30,012 nucleotides of DNA from Lysobacterales bacterium (lineage in GTDB: Bacteria > Pseudomonadota > Gammaproteobacteria > Xanthomonadales > SZUA-36), in assembly GCA_029287515.1 (NCBI GenBank), contig JARFQZ010000162.1, forward strand, positions 1 through 30,012, written 5' to 3'. The translations under genes and the position numbers were made by a program. The stretch's first letter is position 1. Each line of letters begins with the position of its first letter. The notes beneath the pieces were generated by a model. That model was not told the DNA's origin. It worked only from the letters and a program-made list of their open reading frames with translations, and made no database searches. Below, one piece after another: positions 16,456 through 25,757 of the stretch.

Positions 16456-17529
16456 ATGTCTCAAGTTCGTGATCTTCTGGGCTTCGTGTTCCGCGCGGTA
16501 GTTGCCGGTCTTGCCCTGGCTTTCGTTCTGCTTTACCTGTGGCCCACGCTGGCACAGCGCATGGCAAATGGTGAAAGCCCCGCCGAAAGCGCCGTCAGCC
16601 CCGCACCGGCTTCTTACGCAGATGCAGTCAACCGGACCGCGCCTGCTGTGGTCAGCCTGCAGACCCGCACAATACAGCCTCAAATAATCGGTGAAAGGGC
16701 CCTTTTCCGGATGCAGGTAGACGATGGGTCGGGGGTGCTGATGAGCGAGGACGGATACATCCTGACCAACCACCACGTCATAGGCAACGCTCAAAAGGCC
16801 CGGGTTGCGCTCTGGGATGGACGGGTCGAACTCGCAAACGTCGTTGGTTCCGATCCTGAGACCGACCTGGCCGTGCTTAAAATCGACCAGGCGGGGCTGC
16901 CGGTAGCGCCGATACCGGAAGACTCCACCGTAAGGCCCGGCGACGTCGTGCTGGCGATAGGAAACGCCCTGGGGCTGAGCCACACCGTTACGATGGGGAT
17001 TGTCAGCGCCACGGGAAGAAACGATTTGCGGGCCAGTCTGTACGAGGATTACATCCAGACGGATGCAGCCATCAACGTCGGGAACAGTGGCGGGGCGCTG
17101 ATCAACACCAGGGGTGAATTGGTCGGTATCAGTACGCGAAACACCGTGGATGCCCAGAACATTGCGTTTGCGATCCCCATTGGCCTGGCTCTGAACGTCA
17201 TGAATCAGATCATCGACTATGGCAGCGTCCGCCGCGGTTGGCTGGGCGCCTTCTACAGCGATATTCGGCCGACTGTCAGAAACGATACCAATGTCGGCAT
17301 AGGCGTGGCACAGGTCATCAAAGACGGACCAGCCTGGAATGCAGGTATCCGCCAGGGCGATATCATCCTTAGCCTGGACGGAGAGATGGTAGCCGATGCA
17401 GGCCAGTTCCTGTTGGCCATTTCACGGCGCGAACCCGGCAGCCAGGTGGAACTGGAAGTTTCTCGTGGTTCTGAACAATTCCAGACATACGCGACCCTGA
17501 TCCAGCAACCGCCACTGGCCCCACAATAG
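16456..17529 (+). CDS. degS: Membrane-anchored trypsin-like serine protease, DegS/AlgW type
   Basis: A periplasmic HtrA-family protease with one N-terminal membrane anchor (about 13-30) and a single PDZ domain (about 255-350), the DegS/AlgW layout. In E. coli and Pseudomonas this enzyme makes the first cut in the anti-sigma factor of the envelope stress sigma when its PDZ domain senses misfolded porin tails. The catalytic triad is H107 (LTNHHV), D137 (ETDLAVL) and S211 (GNSGGAL). At 357 residues it is too short for the two-PDZ DegP form. No rpoE or anti-sigma gene is in this window. It is followed at once by a hairpin related to the 3'-end repeats. Confidence 0.92.
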   Translation: MSQVRDLLGFVFRAVVAGLALAFVLLYLWPTLAQRMANGESPAESAVSPAPASYADAVNRTAPAVVSLQTRTIQPQIIGERALFRMQVDDGSGVLMSEDGYILTNHHVIGNAQKARVALWDGRVELANVVGSDPETDLAVLKIDQAGLPVAPIPEDSTVRPGDVVLAIGNALGLSHTVTMGIVSATGRNDLRASLYEDYIQTDAAINVGNSGGALINTRGELVGISTRNTVDAQNIAFAIPIGLALNVMNQIIDYGSVRRGWLGAFYSDIRPTVRNDTNVGIGVAQVIKDGPAWNAGIRQGDIILSLDGEMVADAGQFLLAISRREPGSQVELEVSRGSEQFQTYATLIQQPPLAPQ

Positions 17530-17530
17530 T

Positions 17531-17557
17531 GTCTGGCCAAGGCCAACCGGCTCACAC
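17531..17557 (-). repeat. Partial 3'-end hairpin element between degS and dcd
   Basis: Read on the minus strand it begins GTGTGAGCCGGTTGGC, the same lead-in as the repeat at 4771, and closes a TTGGCC/GGCCAG hairpin with a two-base loop. It starts two bases after the degS stop and ends ten bases before the dcd stop, so it probably serves as the shared terminator of these convergent genes. The second hairpin of the full element is missing. Confidence 0.55.
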
Positions 17558-17567
17558 TTTATTGAAA

Positions 17568-18137
17568 TCAGGCTTTGGGGAGGGTTACTCCGGTCTGGCC
17601 CTGATATTTTCCTGCGCGGTCAGCGTAGGACTGTTCACACACTTCGTCTGATTCGAAAAACAGGAACTGCGCTACGCCTTCATTGGCGTAGATCCTGGCG
17701 GGCAACGGCGTTGTGTTGGAAAACTCCAGGGTGACGTGGCCTTCCCACTCGGGCTCGAGCGGTGTCACATTGACGATAATTCCACAACGGGCATACGTGG
17801 ACTTACCCAGACAGATGGTCAGGACGTTCCGGGGAATCCTGAAATATTCGACCGTGTGCGCCAGGGCAAAAGAATTGGGCGGAATGATGCAGACATCACC
17901 GCTGAAATCAACAAAGCTGTTTTCGTCAAACCTTTTCGGGTCGACGATTGCTGAATTGATATTGGTGAAAATCTTGAAGTCGCGGGCGCACCTGACATCG
18001 TAGCCGTAACTCGATGTCCCATAGGAAATGCAACGTTCCCCGTCACCACCCTGGCGAATCTGGCCGGGTTCGAAAGGCTCGATCATTTTGTCGGATTCAG
18101 CCATTCGGCGAATCCAGAGATCAGACTTAATACTCAA
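17568..18137 (-). CDS. dcd: dCTP deaminase Dcd
   Basis: Deaminates dCTP to dUTP, supplying most of the dUMP for thymidylate synthesis in such bacteria. Its 189 residues fit the homotrimeric monofunctional enzyme. Motifs are SSYGYDVRCARDFKIF, the nucleotide-site GKSTYARCGI (111-120), catalytic E138 in HVTLEFSN, and the C-terminal GKYQGQTGVTLPK that closes over the triphosphate. The start is TTG: MSIKSDLWIRRMAE matches the N-terminus I know from Pseudomonas Dcd. It lies 11 bases behind apbC and is probably co-transcribed with it. Confidence 0.96.
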   Translation of the reverse strand: MSIKSDLWIRRMAESDKMIEPFEPGQIRQGGDGERCISYGTSSYGYDVRCARDFKIFTNINSAIVDPKRFDENSFVDFSGDVCIIPPNSFALAHTVEYFRIPRNVLTICLGKSTYARCGIIVNVTPLEPEWEGHVTLEFSNTTPLPARIYANEGVAQFLFFESDEVCEQSYADRAGKYQGQTGVTLPKA

Positions 18138-18148
18138 CGGGTGGGTCC

Positions 18149-19237
18149 TCAGGTATTCAGAACGTTAATCTGCGGCATGTTCAGCGACAGGTTGCGGGGG
18201 GTCATGGCCAGCCGGGCTGCGGTCTTTCGGGCCACTTCGCGGTACCGGAGCGTGATTTCCGACTCGGGCTCCGAGACGACCGTCGGCATTCCCTGGTCCA
18301 GGTCGGAACGGATCTTCATCGCCAGCGGCAACTGGCCCAGCAGGGGAACGCCGTATTCCTCTGACATGCGGTTACCGCCGCCCGAACCGAAAATAGACTC
18401 TTCGTGGCCGCAGTTGCTGCAGATATGGGTGCTCATATTTTCGACGATGCCCAGCACGGACATTTCGACCTTCCGGAACATCTGCACCGCCTTGCGTGCA
18501 TCCAGCAGCGCTATATCCTGCGGCGTGGTGACGATGACTGACCCGGCCACCGGCACTTTCTGTGCCAGGGTCAGCTGGATGTCGCCTGTACCGGGCGGCA
18601 GGTCTACCACCAGGTAGTCAAGCCCCTGCCAGTTCGTTTCAGTCAGCAATTGCTGCAGCGCCGAAGTGACCATCGGGCCGCGCCAGATCATCGGGGTATC
18701 TTCTTCGACCATGAACCCGATGGACATGACCTGCAAGCCATGCGCGCGTTGCGGCACGATCCGGTTACCGTCAGTCTGGGGATTCCCCGACACTCCGAGC
18801 ATCCGTGGCATGCTCGGCCCGTAGATATCCGCATCCAGCACCCCAACCCGGGCGCCGTCGGCACGCAGGGCCAGCGCCAGGTTGACGGCGGTTGCGGATT
18901 TGCCTACGCCACCTTTGCCCGAAGCGACCGCGATGATGTTCTTGATCTGGTCCTGGGGCTTCAGATCGCCCTGCACTGCGTGGGACAAGACTTTCCAGTC
19001 GAGGCTGACCGATGCTTTTTCGATCGCCGGATCGGATTCCAGGTGCGAAGCCACGCTGGCAGCCAGGGACTCCCTGATGCCTTCGATCGGATACCCGGCT
19101 CGTAAATCGACGGAAACGCGCGGCCCGTCCAGGCCAATCCCGCGCAGCCAGCCGAGGCTGATGATATCCGAGTCCGAGTTAGGATCGTTGATTCCTGCCA
19201 GCAGGTCTTTGATGTGTTGCTCTGATAGTTGTGTCAT
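18149..19237 (-). CDS. apbC: Iron-sulfur cluster carrier protein ApbC (Mrp/NBP35 family)
   Basis: A P-loop ATPase that binds and transfers [4Fe-4S] clusters to apo-proteins. An N-terminal MIP18/DUF59-like domain (about 1-90) precedes the deviant Walker A GKGGVGKS (107-114). Then come LDADIYGPSMPRMLG, DLPPGTGDIQLTL, and the C273-x-x-C276 pair (CSNC) that holds the bridging cluster. The 362 residues match the bacterial fusion form. It is divergent from metG, a conserved pairing in gammaproteobacteria (mrp-metG), across 115 bases. Confidence 0.96.
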   Translation of the reverse strand: MTQLSEQHIKDLLAGINDPNSDSDIISLGWLRGIGLDGPRVSVDLRAGYPIEGIRESLAASVASHLESDPAIEKASVSLDWKVLSHAVQGDLKPQDQIKNIIAVASGKGGVGKSATAVNLALALRADGARVGVLDADIYGPSMPRMLGVSGNPQTDGNRIVPQRAHGLQVMSIGFMVEEDTPMIWRGPMVTSALQQLLTETNWQGLDYLVVDLPPGTGDIQLTLAQKVPVAGSVIVTTPQDIALLDARKAVQMFRKVEMSVLGIVENMSTHICSNCGHEESIFGSGGGNRMSEEYGVPLLGQLPLAMKIRSDLDQGMPTVVSEPESEITLRYREVARKTAARLAMTPRNLSLNMPQINVLNT

Positions 19238-19352
19238 GCTCTGGGCTCTTCCAATTCAACCGGGTGCGTCAAGCCGTCCATTGTATCGTTTTTCTCTCTC
19301 GATCGGGAACCACGGTCGTGACATAATTTGGCCTTCAAGCGGCAGAATTCAT

Positions 19353-21386
19353 ATGACAAACGAAAAAAGACAAATCCTGGTCACCAGCGCCCTTCCCTAT
19401 GCTAACGGAGATATCCATATCGGGCACATGCTGGAATACATCCAGACAGATATCTGGGCGCGCTTCCAGCGGTCACAGGGGCACGAGTGTTACTTCGCCT
19501 GGGCGGACGATGCCCATGGCACACCCGTCATGTTGTGGGCACGTGCGGAAGGCAGGACACCGGAAGAGCTGATCGACATGATGAACGAACAGCACAAGGC
19601 CGATTTCCGGGATTTCGGTATCAGCTATGACAACTATTCCTCAACGCACAGTGAATTCAACCGGGACCTGGTAGAACAGATCTACGGCAAACTCGAAAAA
19701 AACGGCTACATCGACCGCCGGAATATCGAACAGCTTTACGATGATCAGGAAGGCATGTTCCTGCCGGACCGTTTCATCCGCGGTACCTGCCCCAAGTGCA
19801 AAACCCCGGACCAGTATGGTGACAGTTGTGAATCCTGCGGCAGCACGTATTCACCCACCGACCTCATCGATCCGCGCTCTGCCGTCACCGGCAGCAAGCC
19901 GGTCATGAAGGAATCGGAGCATTTCTTTTTCCGGCTCGGCGAGTTCGAAGACAGGCTGCAACAGTGGATGACCTCAGGCGCTCTGCAACCGGAAGTACTG
20001 AACAAATTGCAGGAATGGTTCGCCGACGGTTTGCGTGACTGGGATATATCCAGGGACGAACCCTATTTCGGCTTCCGGATTCCCGGGACACAGGACAAAT
20101 ACTTCTACGTCTGGGTGGATGCACCGGTAGGTTATCTTGCCAGCTTCAGGGAACTTTGCGAACGGAAAGGACTTGATTTTGATGCCTGGTGGCAGCCGGA
20201 CTCGAACGCCGAGGTTTACCATTTCATCGGCAAGGATATCGTCTACTTCCACACCCTGTTCTGGCCCGCGATGTTGATGGGCGCGGAAATGAGAACACCG
20301 ACGGCGGTTTATGCGCATGGTTTCCTCACCGTGGACGGCGCCAAGATGTCCAAGTCACGAGGTACCTTCATCCGCGCGCGCACTTACCTTGAACAGCTGC
20401 ACCCGGATTACCTGCGTTATTACTTTGCCGCCAGGCTGGGATCGGGAACCGGCGATATCGACCTGAACCTCGAGGACTTCGTGCAGAAAGTGAACTCCGA
20501 TGTCGTCGGCAAGGTGGTAAACATTGCCAGTCGCTGTGCAGGATTTATTGGTCGCCGTTTCGAAGACCGGCTTTCGGCCGACCTGCCGGAACCGGAACAA
20601 TACGCCAGATTCGTCGAAGCACGCGCAGACATCGCCGCGGAGTTCGAAGGCCGTAACTACCAGTCCGCAATTCGCCGCATCATGAAACTCGCGGATGAAG
20701 CCAACCGTTACATCGACGAGGAAAAACCCTGGGTTCAGATCAAGGAAGAAGGCAGTGAACAGAAGGTCCAGGCCGTGTGCACCCAGGGCATCAACCTGTT
20801 CAGCGTGCTGATTTCTTACCTTGCGCCGGTACTGCCTTTCACCGCCGAGCGTGCCAGTGCATTCCTGGGCCGGGACGTCAGCGACTGGAGCCTTATGGAC
20901 CAGCCCTTGACCGGGGTCGGGATCAACACCTTCCAGCCCCTGCTCACGCGCGTGGACCCGGTTAAGGTCAATGCCGTTGTCGAAGCCTCGAAAGAGTCCC
21001 TGCAACCCGCTGAAACAGAACAGGTCAAACCGGAAGATACGGCCGTTGAACCGCTGGCAGACGAAATCACCATCGACGATTTTCTGAAGGTCGACCTGCG
21101 CGTTGCAAAAATCGTCAAGGCGGAGGCCATACCGGAAGCGGACAAACTTCTGAAGTTGACCCTGGACATCGGCAGCGAGACCCGAACCGTATTCGCGGGC
21201 ATAAAATCGGCCTATGAACCATCGGATCTCGAGGGACGTTTCACCGTGATGGTTGCCAACCTCAAGCCGCGCAAAATGCGGTTTGGAACTTCAGAGGGGA
21301 TGGTGCTCGCGGCCGGACCGGGCGGAAATGACCTTTATGTTCTGGAACCGGACAAAGGCGCCCGGCCTGGTATGCGCGTGACCTAG
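19353..21386 (+). CDS. metG: Methionyl-tRNA synthetase MetG
   Basis: Charges tRNA-Met and initiator tRNA with methionine. The ATG shown begins MTNEKRQILVTSALPYANGD; the open frame extends upstream by over 150 codons, but that part is antisense to apbC. Class I signatures are HIGH (22-25) and KMSKS (331-335). A zinc knuckle has C146/C149 and C159/C162. After the anticodon-binding helices, a C-terminal Trbp111/Arc1p-type tRNA-binding domain runs from about 571 to 677 (ITIDDFLKVDLRVAKI...). This is the long dimeric E. coli-type form. It ends eight bases before rnfA, so rnf expression may depend on the metG transcript. Confidence 0.97.
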   Translation: MTNEKRQILVTSALPYANGDIHIGHMLEYIQTDIWARFQRSQGHECYFAWADDAHGTPVMLWARAEGRTPEELIDMMNEQHKADFRDFGISYDNYSSTHSEFNRDLVEQIYGKLEKNGYIDRRNIEQLYDDQEGMFLPDRFIRGTCPKCKTPDQYGDSCESCGSTYSPTDLIDPRSAVTGSKPVMKESEHFFFRLGEFEDRLQQWMTSGALQPEVLNKLQEWFADGLRDWDISRDEPYFGFRIPGTQDKYFYVWVDAPVGYLASFRELCERKGLDFDAWWQPDSNAEVYHFIGKDIVYFHTLFWPAMLMGAEMRTPTAVYAHGFLTVDGAKMSKSRGTFIRARTYLEQLHPDYLRYYFAARLGSGTGDIDLNLEDFVQKVNSDVVGKVVNIASRCAGFIGRRFEDRLSADLPEPEQYARFVEARADIAAEFEGRNYQSAIRRIMKLADEANRYIDEEKPWVQIKEEGSEQKVQAVCTQGINLFSVLISYLAPVLPFTAERASAFLGRDVSDWSLMDQPLTGVGINTFQPLLTRVDPVKVNAVVEASKESLQPAETEQVKPEDTAVEPLADEITIDDFLKVDLRVAKIVKAEAIPEADKLLKLTLDIGSETRTVFAGIKSAYEPSDLEGRFTVMVANLKPRKMRFGTSEGMVLAAGPGGNDLYVLEPDKGARPGMRVT

Positions 21387-21394
21387 ATGGATTG

Positions 21395-21976
21395 ATGACC
21401 GAGTATTTCCTGATCCTGGTCAGCACCGTGTTGGCGAACAATTTCGTCCTGGTTCGTTTCCTGGGTCTGTGCCCTTTCATGGGCGTCTCGAACAAGATCG
21501 AAGGCGCGATCGGCATGTCCGTGGCCACGATGTTCGTTCTGACCCTGTCGTCGGTTTCCAGCTACCTGTTGAGCCGTTACCTGCTCCAGCCGCTGGGGCT
21601 GGAATACCTGTCAACCCTTTCCTTTATCCTCGTGATCGCCACTGTCGTGCAGCTCACCGAGATGGTTATGCGGAAAACCAGCCCGCTACTTTACCGGATT
21701 CTCGGAATATTTCTGCCGCTCATCACCAGCAACTGCGCCGTGCTCGGCGTTGCGCTGCTGAATGTCCAGGAGCAGCACAACCTGCTCCAGTCGGCGCTCT
21801 ACGGATTCGGTGCGGCCTCGGGCTTCGGGCTGGTGCTGATCATGTTTTCAGCCATGCGGGAGCGCATCGCCCACGCAGACGTGCCTGTTCACTTCCGGGG
21901 GGCGCCCATCGGCCTGATTACTGCCGGATTGATGGCGCTGGCTTTCATGGGTTTTACCGGGCTCGCAAAACTGTGA
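21395..21976 (+). CDS. rnfA: Electron transport complex subunit RnfA/RsxA
   Basis: An integral membrane subunit of the Rnf/Rsx complex, which moves electrons between NADH and ferredoxin coupled to ion movement, or in E. coli re-reduces SoxR. About six helices span 193 residues, the family's usual length. The motif LANNFVLVRFLGLCPFMGVS near the N-terminus contains the Cys thought to bind a membrane [2Fe-2S] cluster with RnfE, and ITSNCAVLG is the paired motif. ATG at 21395 is preferred to the TTG one codon earlier. It is the first of six rnf genes. Confidence 0.96.
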   Translation: MTEYFLILVSTVLANNFVLVRFLGLCPFMGVSNKIEGAIGMSVATMFVLTLSSVSSYLLSRYLLQPLGLEYLSTLSFILVIATVVQLTEMVMRKTSPLLYRILGIFLPLITSNCAVLGVALLNVQEQHNLLQSALYGFGAASGFGLVLIMFSAMRERIAHADVPVHFRGAPIGLITAGLMALAFMGFTGLAKL

Positions 21977-21989
21977 GGACGGACAGGCC

Positions 21990-22544
21990 GTGCTGACTGC
22001 GATCGTTTCCATCACCATTCTCGGCAGCCTTTTCGGCCTGGGGCTGGGCTGGTCAGCGCGCAGATTCAGGGTCGACTCGGATCCCGTGGTCGAGAGCATC
22101 AACGCAATCCTTCCACAAACCCAGTGCGGCCAATGCAATTATCCCGGGTGCAAACCGTATGCAGAGGCCATCGCGGCAGGGGAGGCCGGGATCAACCAGT
22201 GTCCGCCCGGCGGCGAGGCAGGAATCCAGGCCCTGGCAGATCTGCTGGGCGTGGAAGCCTTACCTCTGAACCCTGACAACGGGGAGGAAAAGCCCAGGAC
22301 TGTCGCTTTGATCGACGAAAAAACCTGCATCGGCTGCACACTGTGCATCCAGGCCTGCCCGGTGGACGCAATCCTCGGTGCTGCAAAAAAGATGCACACC
22401 GTTATCGAGAGCGAGTGCACGGGTTGTGATCTTTGCCTTCCGCCCTGCCCGGTCGACTGCATCGAGATGGTAGTCCAGCCATCCCCCACCGGAGCCTGGG
22501 AGTGGCCCAGGCCGGTTGAACCGCTCAAGGCCGGTGCCGGATGA
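21990..22544 (+). CDS. rnfB: Electron transport complex subunit RnfB/RsxB
   Basis: The iron-sulfur electron entry subunit of Rnf. One N-terminal membrane helix (2-21) precedes a 4Fe-4S domain with C46, C49, C54 and C71 (QCGQCNYPGC...CPPGG). A two-cluster ferredoxin domain follows with ligands C113/C116/C119/C123 and C143/C146/C149/C153. Its 184 residues are close to the short E. coli RsxB. The start is GTG, 13 bases behind rnfA. It ends in a four-base overlap with rnfC (ATGA). Confidence 0.96.
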   Translation: MLTAIVSITILGSLFGLGLGWSARRFRVDSDPVVESINAILPQTQCGQCNYPGCKPYAEAIAAGEAGINQCPPGGEAGIQALADLLGVEALPLNPDNGEEKPRTVALIDEKTCIGCTLCIQACPVDAILGAAKKMHTVIESECTGCDLCLPPCPVDCIEMVVQPSPTGAWEWPRPVEPLKAGAG

Positions 22545-24097
22545 TTCAGCCGGATCCATTCCGCCAGGCGCGCCTCGCCGGTGAACAGCTCCACCCTTTC
22601 CATGGTGGCCTGAGGTTGCGTCACAACAAGAAAATTTCCTGCGAAACCCCGATCGAGAAAACTGCGCTGGCTACCCGCTACTTTGTCCCCCTGCTGCAAC
22701 ACACGGGCCGGGAAGCAGAACCCATGGTCAGCGAAGGTCAACGGGTGATGAAGGGGGACCCGGTTGGCTGTTTCGAACACCTGGGCAGTGGCTGCATACA
22801 CGCGCCAACCTCGGGCACGGTAACCGCGATCGCCAGCCACGCCAACAGTCACCCCTCCGGGAAGGAAGGTGTCTGTATCGTGATCAAACCCGACGGGCTC
22901 GATCAATGGACCGAACTGGAGCCGATTGCGGACTGGCAGAACGCGGATCCTGCAGAACTCATCACGGCCATTCGCCAGAAAGGCATTGTTGGCCTTGGCG
23001 GAGCCGTATTCCCCACGGGATTCAAGGTAAGCGAGGCCAGCCAGCGCGGCATTCACACCCTGGTACTCAACGGCTCAGAGTGTGAACCCTACATCAGCTG
23101 CGACGAAATGCTGATGAGAGAACAACCCGACTCCATCGTGCTCGGCGCCCGAATTCTGCAAAAAGCCATCGGGGCGGAAAGGACTATCATCGCCATCGAG
23201 GACCAGATGGGCGTGGTAAACCAGGTGCTGTCAAAAGCCGTAAAACGTTCTGGTGCAGACAAAATAGATATCGTGAAAGTCACCACGATCTACCCGGAAG
23301 GCGGAGAAAAACAACTGATCCAGGTGCTCACCGGCCTGGAGGTGCCAAGCGGCGGGCGTCCGACCGACCTGGGCATACTTTGCCAGAACGTGGCGACGGC
23401 TACCGCGGTTGCCAGGGCCGTTACCGAAGGGAAGCCGCTGATTGAACGCATCGTCACGGTCACCGGCAACGGCGTGCGCAGGCCACGGAACCTGCTGGCC
23501 CAGATTGGCTTGCCGATCGCCAACCTGATCGATCAGTGCGGGGGGTATGCAGAAGGCGCATCGCGCCTGATATTGGGCGGGCCAATGATGGGTTATGCGC
23601 TGTCGTCAGACAGCAATCCGGTGATCAAAGCGGCAAATTGCATCCTGGTGATGACCGAAGATGACCTCCGTCCGGTTCAACCTGAAATGCCTTGCATCCG
23701 CTGCGGTGAATGTGCCCGTGTCTGCCCTGCCCAGTTGTTGCCGCAATCATTGGTATGGGCCATCCGCAACTCCCTTTGGGAGGAAACTGAAGATCTCGGG
23801 CTGGGCGATTGCATAGAATGCGGTTGTTGTGACTTTGTATGTCCAAGTCACATTCCTCTGGTGGAATGGTTTCGTTTCGGCAAGTCGAGCCTGCAGGCCG
23901 CGGCCCGCGAGCGCGACCAGGCGAAACTGGCGCGTGAACGCTTCGAATCGCGTGAAGCAAGACTCGAGAAGCTGAAACAGGAGAGGAAAACGCGAATCGA
24001 GCGAAAGAAAAAAGCCCTGCAGGACCGATCAGACAAGCAGGATGAAATCGCGGCCGCTATTCAGCGCGCTCGCTCCCGGCAGGACAGAAAGTCATGA
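22541..24097 (+). CDS. rnfC: Electron transport complex subunit RnfC/RsxC
   Basis: The peripheral NADH/FMN-binding subunit of Rnf. The N-terminal HPFHGGLRLRHNK leads into a flavin/NADH-binding region with GIVGLGGAVFPTGFKV and LNGSECEPYISCDEMLM. Two [4Fe-4S] clusters are bound by C385/C388/C391/C395 (CIRCGECARVC) and C424/C427/C430/C434 (CIECGCCDFVC). The last ~70 residues are a highly charged helix, as in the E. coli protein but much shorter than its long Ala-rich tail. It is 518 residues long. Both ends overlap neighbours by four bases. Confidence 0.96.
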   Translation: MIQPDPFRQARLAGEQLHPFHGGLRLRHNKKISCETPIEKTALATRYFVPLLQHTGREAEPMVSEGQRVMKGDPVGCFEHLGSGCIHAPTSGTVTAIASHANSHPSGKEGVCIVIKPDGLDQWTELEPIADWQNADPAELITAIRQKGIVGLGGAVFPTGFKVSEASQRGIHTLVLNGSECEPYISCDEMLMREQPDSIVLGARILQKAIGAERTIIAIEDQMGVVNQVLSKAVKRSGADKIDIVKVTTIYPEGGEKQLIQVLTGLEVPSGGRPTDLGILCQNVATATAVARAVTEGKPLIERIVTVTGNGVRRPRNLLAQIGLPIANLIDQCGGYAEGASRLILGGPMMGYALSSDSNPVIKAANCILVMTEDDLRPVQPEMPCIRCGECARVCPAQLLPQSLVWAIRNSLWEETEDLGLGDCIECGCCDFVCPSHIPLVEWFRFGKSSLQAAARERDQAKLARERFESREARLEKLKQERKTRIERKKKALQDRSDKQDEIAAAIQRARSRQDRKS

Positions 24098-25125
24098 GCC
24101 GCACATTCGAAACCGGGGGCGCACCTCATTTCCCGCCGCATTCAAGCGTAGCCGGCGTCATGCTGCAGGTGATCTATGCGTTGATGCCGGCCATCGCAGC
24201 GCATGCCTGGTTTTTTGGCCCGGGCATACTGGTGCAGCTTATCCTGGCAATCGCGTTTGCCCTGGGCTTTGAGGCGCTGACACTGAAAATCCGCAAAAAG
24301 CCGGTCCGGCTGTTCCTTGGTGATTTCAGCGCCGTACTGACAGCTGTCCTGTTTGCGCTTTGCGTACCGCCCCTGGCGCCCTGGTGGATCGCCCTGTTCG
24401 GCATGTTGTTCGCCATCGTGATCGCCAAACACCTGTATGGCGGACTCGGTTACAACATGTTCAATCCGGCCATGGTGGGCTATGTTGTTGTGCTGATCAG
24501 TTTTCCACAGGCCATGACTGCATGGCTGCCGCCGCTGTCGATTGCACAGGACAGCCTCGGCCTGTTGGACACGATGGTAACGATATTCACCGGAAATCCG
24601 CCCTCCCCGCTCAGCTGGGACGCCATCACCCAGGCGACGCCCCTGGACACGTTGAGAACCGGCATCGCGTCCGGACAAATGATCTCCGAAGCCCGCCAAT
24701 CCCCTGTATTCGGTGATTTTGGCGGCCTGGGCTGGGAATGGATAGCCAACTGGTACGCACTGGGTGGTGTCTGGCTGTTGTGGCGCCGCATCATCAACTG
24801 GCATGTTCCGGCCGCAATGATCGGCAGCGTGCTGATCCTGGGTACGGCGGCCTGGCTGGCCGATCCGGGCAACAATCCGGCGCCGCTGCAACATGTATTC
24901 TCGGGCGCGCTGATCGTTGGTGCTTTTTTTATCGCGACAGACCCGGTCAGCGGCTGCACCAGCAACCGTGGCCGCCTGGTGTTCGGAGCAGGTGTGGGTA
25001 TCATCACGCTGGTCATCAGGCGATGGGGCGGTTACCCGGATGGCGTCGCGTTTGCCGTACTCCTGATGAACATGGCGGCGCCCCTGATTGACCGGTACAC
25101 CCGCCCGAGGATTTTCGGGCAATGA
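24094..25125 (+). CDS. rnfD: Electron transport complex subunit RnfD/RsxD
   Basis: A membrane flavoprotein subunit of Rnf, homologous to NqrB. About ten hydrophobic segments occur across 343 residues. The N-terminal SSVAGVMLQVIYALMPAI and GYNMFNPAMVGYVVVLISFP are family landmarks. The covalent FMN threonine is most likely T182 in TQATPLDTLR, close to T187 of the Vibrio cholerae protein. ATDPVSGCTSNRGRLVFGAG near the C-terminus is also conserved. It overlaps rnfC and rnfG by four bases each. Confidence 0.95.
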   Translation: MSRTFETGGAPHFPPHSSVAGVMLQVIYALMPAIAAHAWFFGPGILVQLILAIAFALGFEALTLKIRKKPVRLFLGDFSAVLTAVLFALCVPPLAPWWIALFGMLFAIVIAKHLYGGLGYNMFNPAMVGYVVVLISFPQAMTAWLPPLSIAQDSLGLLDTMVTIFTGNPPSPLSWDAITQATPLDTLRTGIASGQMISEARQSPVFGDFGGLGWEWIANWYALGGVWLLWRRIINWHVPAAMIGSVLILGTAAWLADPGNNPAPLQHVFSGALIVGAFFIATDPVSGCTSNRGRLVFGAGVGIITLVIRRWGGYPDGVAFAVLLMNMAAPLIDRYTRPRIFGQ

Positions 25126-25757
25126 GGAGCATCCTGAAAAGCGCAGCCGCCCTCGGGCTCGTGGCCGTTATCGGGACTTCCCTGTTGACGGGCGTCGATA
25201 CCCTGACCGCTGACCGTATCGCCGCCCAGGAGCGAAGGGTGATTCTGGAGCAACTCGGCCAGATCATTCCCAGGGAATACGATAACTCACTGCTGGAAGA
25301 CAGGATTGTTTTCAACGATGACGATCATTTTCCGAAAGGGCAGCTTGTGACTGCTTACCGGGCGAGGCTGAATAAGCAGCCGGTGGCCGTCGTACTCAAA
25401 TTCAATGCGGTGAACGGCTATAACGGTAATATATCCTTGCTTGCAGGAATCAATTTCGATGGCACCTTGAGAGGCGTACGGGTCATTTCTCATAAAGAGA
25501 CACCCGGCCTGGGTGACGCGATTGAAGTTGAAAAAAGCAATTGGATCAATAGTTTTGAAGGTAAATCTTTGAAAAGACCTGAGCCTGCCCTATGGACCGT
25601 GAAGCGGGACGGAGGATCCTTTGACCAGTTTACCGGAGCGACCATTACACCCCGGGCAGTGGTAGACGCAGTAAGGCTTGCCCTGGAATATTTCGAAACA
25701 AACCGGCAGTTCCTGTTCGAGGCGGCGGCCGACCCGTCACGGAGTTCAGCACCTTGA
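25122..25757 (+). CDS. rnfG: Electron transport complex subunit RnfG/RsxG
   Basis: A periplasm-facing flavoprotein subunit of Rnf with one N-terminal membrane helix (about 5-23) and an FMN-binding domain. The flavinylation motif reads FTGATITP, placing the FMN-carrying Thr at 176 (T175 in Vibrio). HKETPGLGDAIE is the other conserved block. The flavin would be attached by ApbE, whose gene is not in this window. It is 211 residues long. It overlaps rnfD by ATGA and rnfE by TTGA. Confidence 0.96.
   Translation: MRSILKSAAALGLVAVIGTSLLTGVDTLTADRIAAQERRVILEQLGQIIPREYDNSLLEDRIVFNDDDHFPKGQLVTAYRARLNKQPVAVVLKFNAVNGYNGNISLLAGINFDGTLRGVRVISHKETPGLGDAIEVEKSNWINSFEGKSLKRPEPALWTVKRDGGSFDQFTGATITPRAVVDAVRLALEYFETNRQFLFEAAADPSRSSAP

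Noticed and set aside
18882..19352. Long N-terminal extension of MetG
   Set aside because: This segment is antisense to apbC; the family N-terminus begins at the ATG at 19353.
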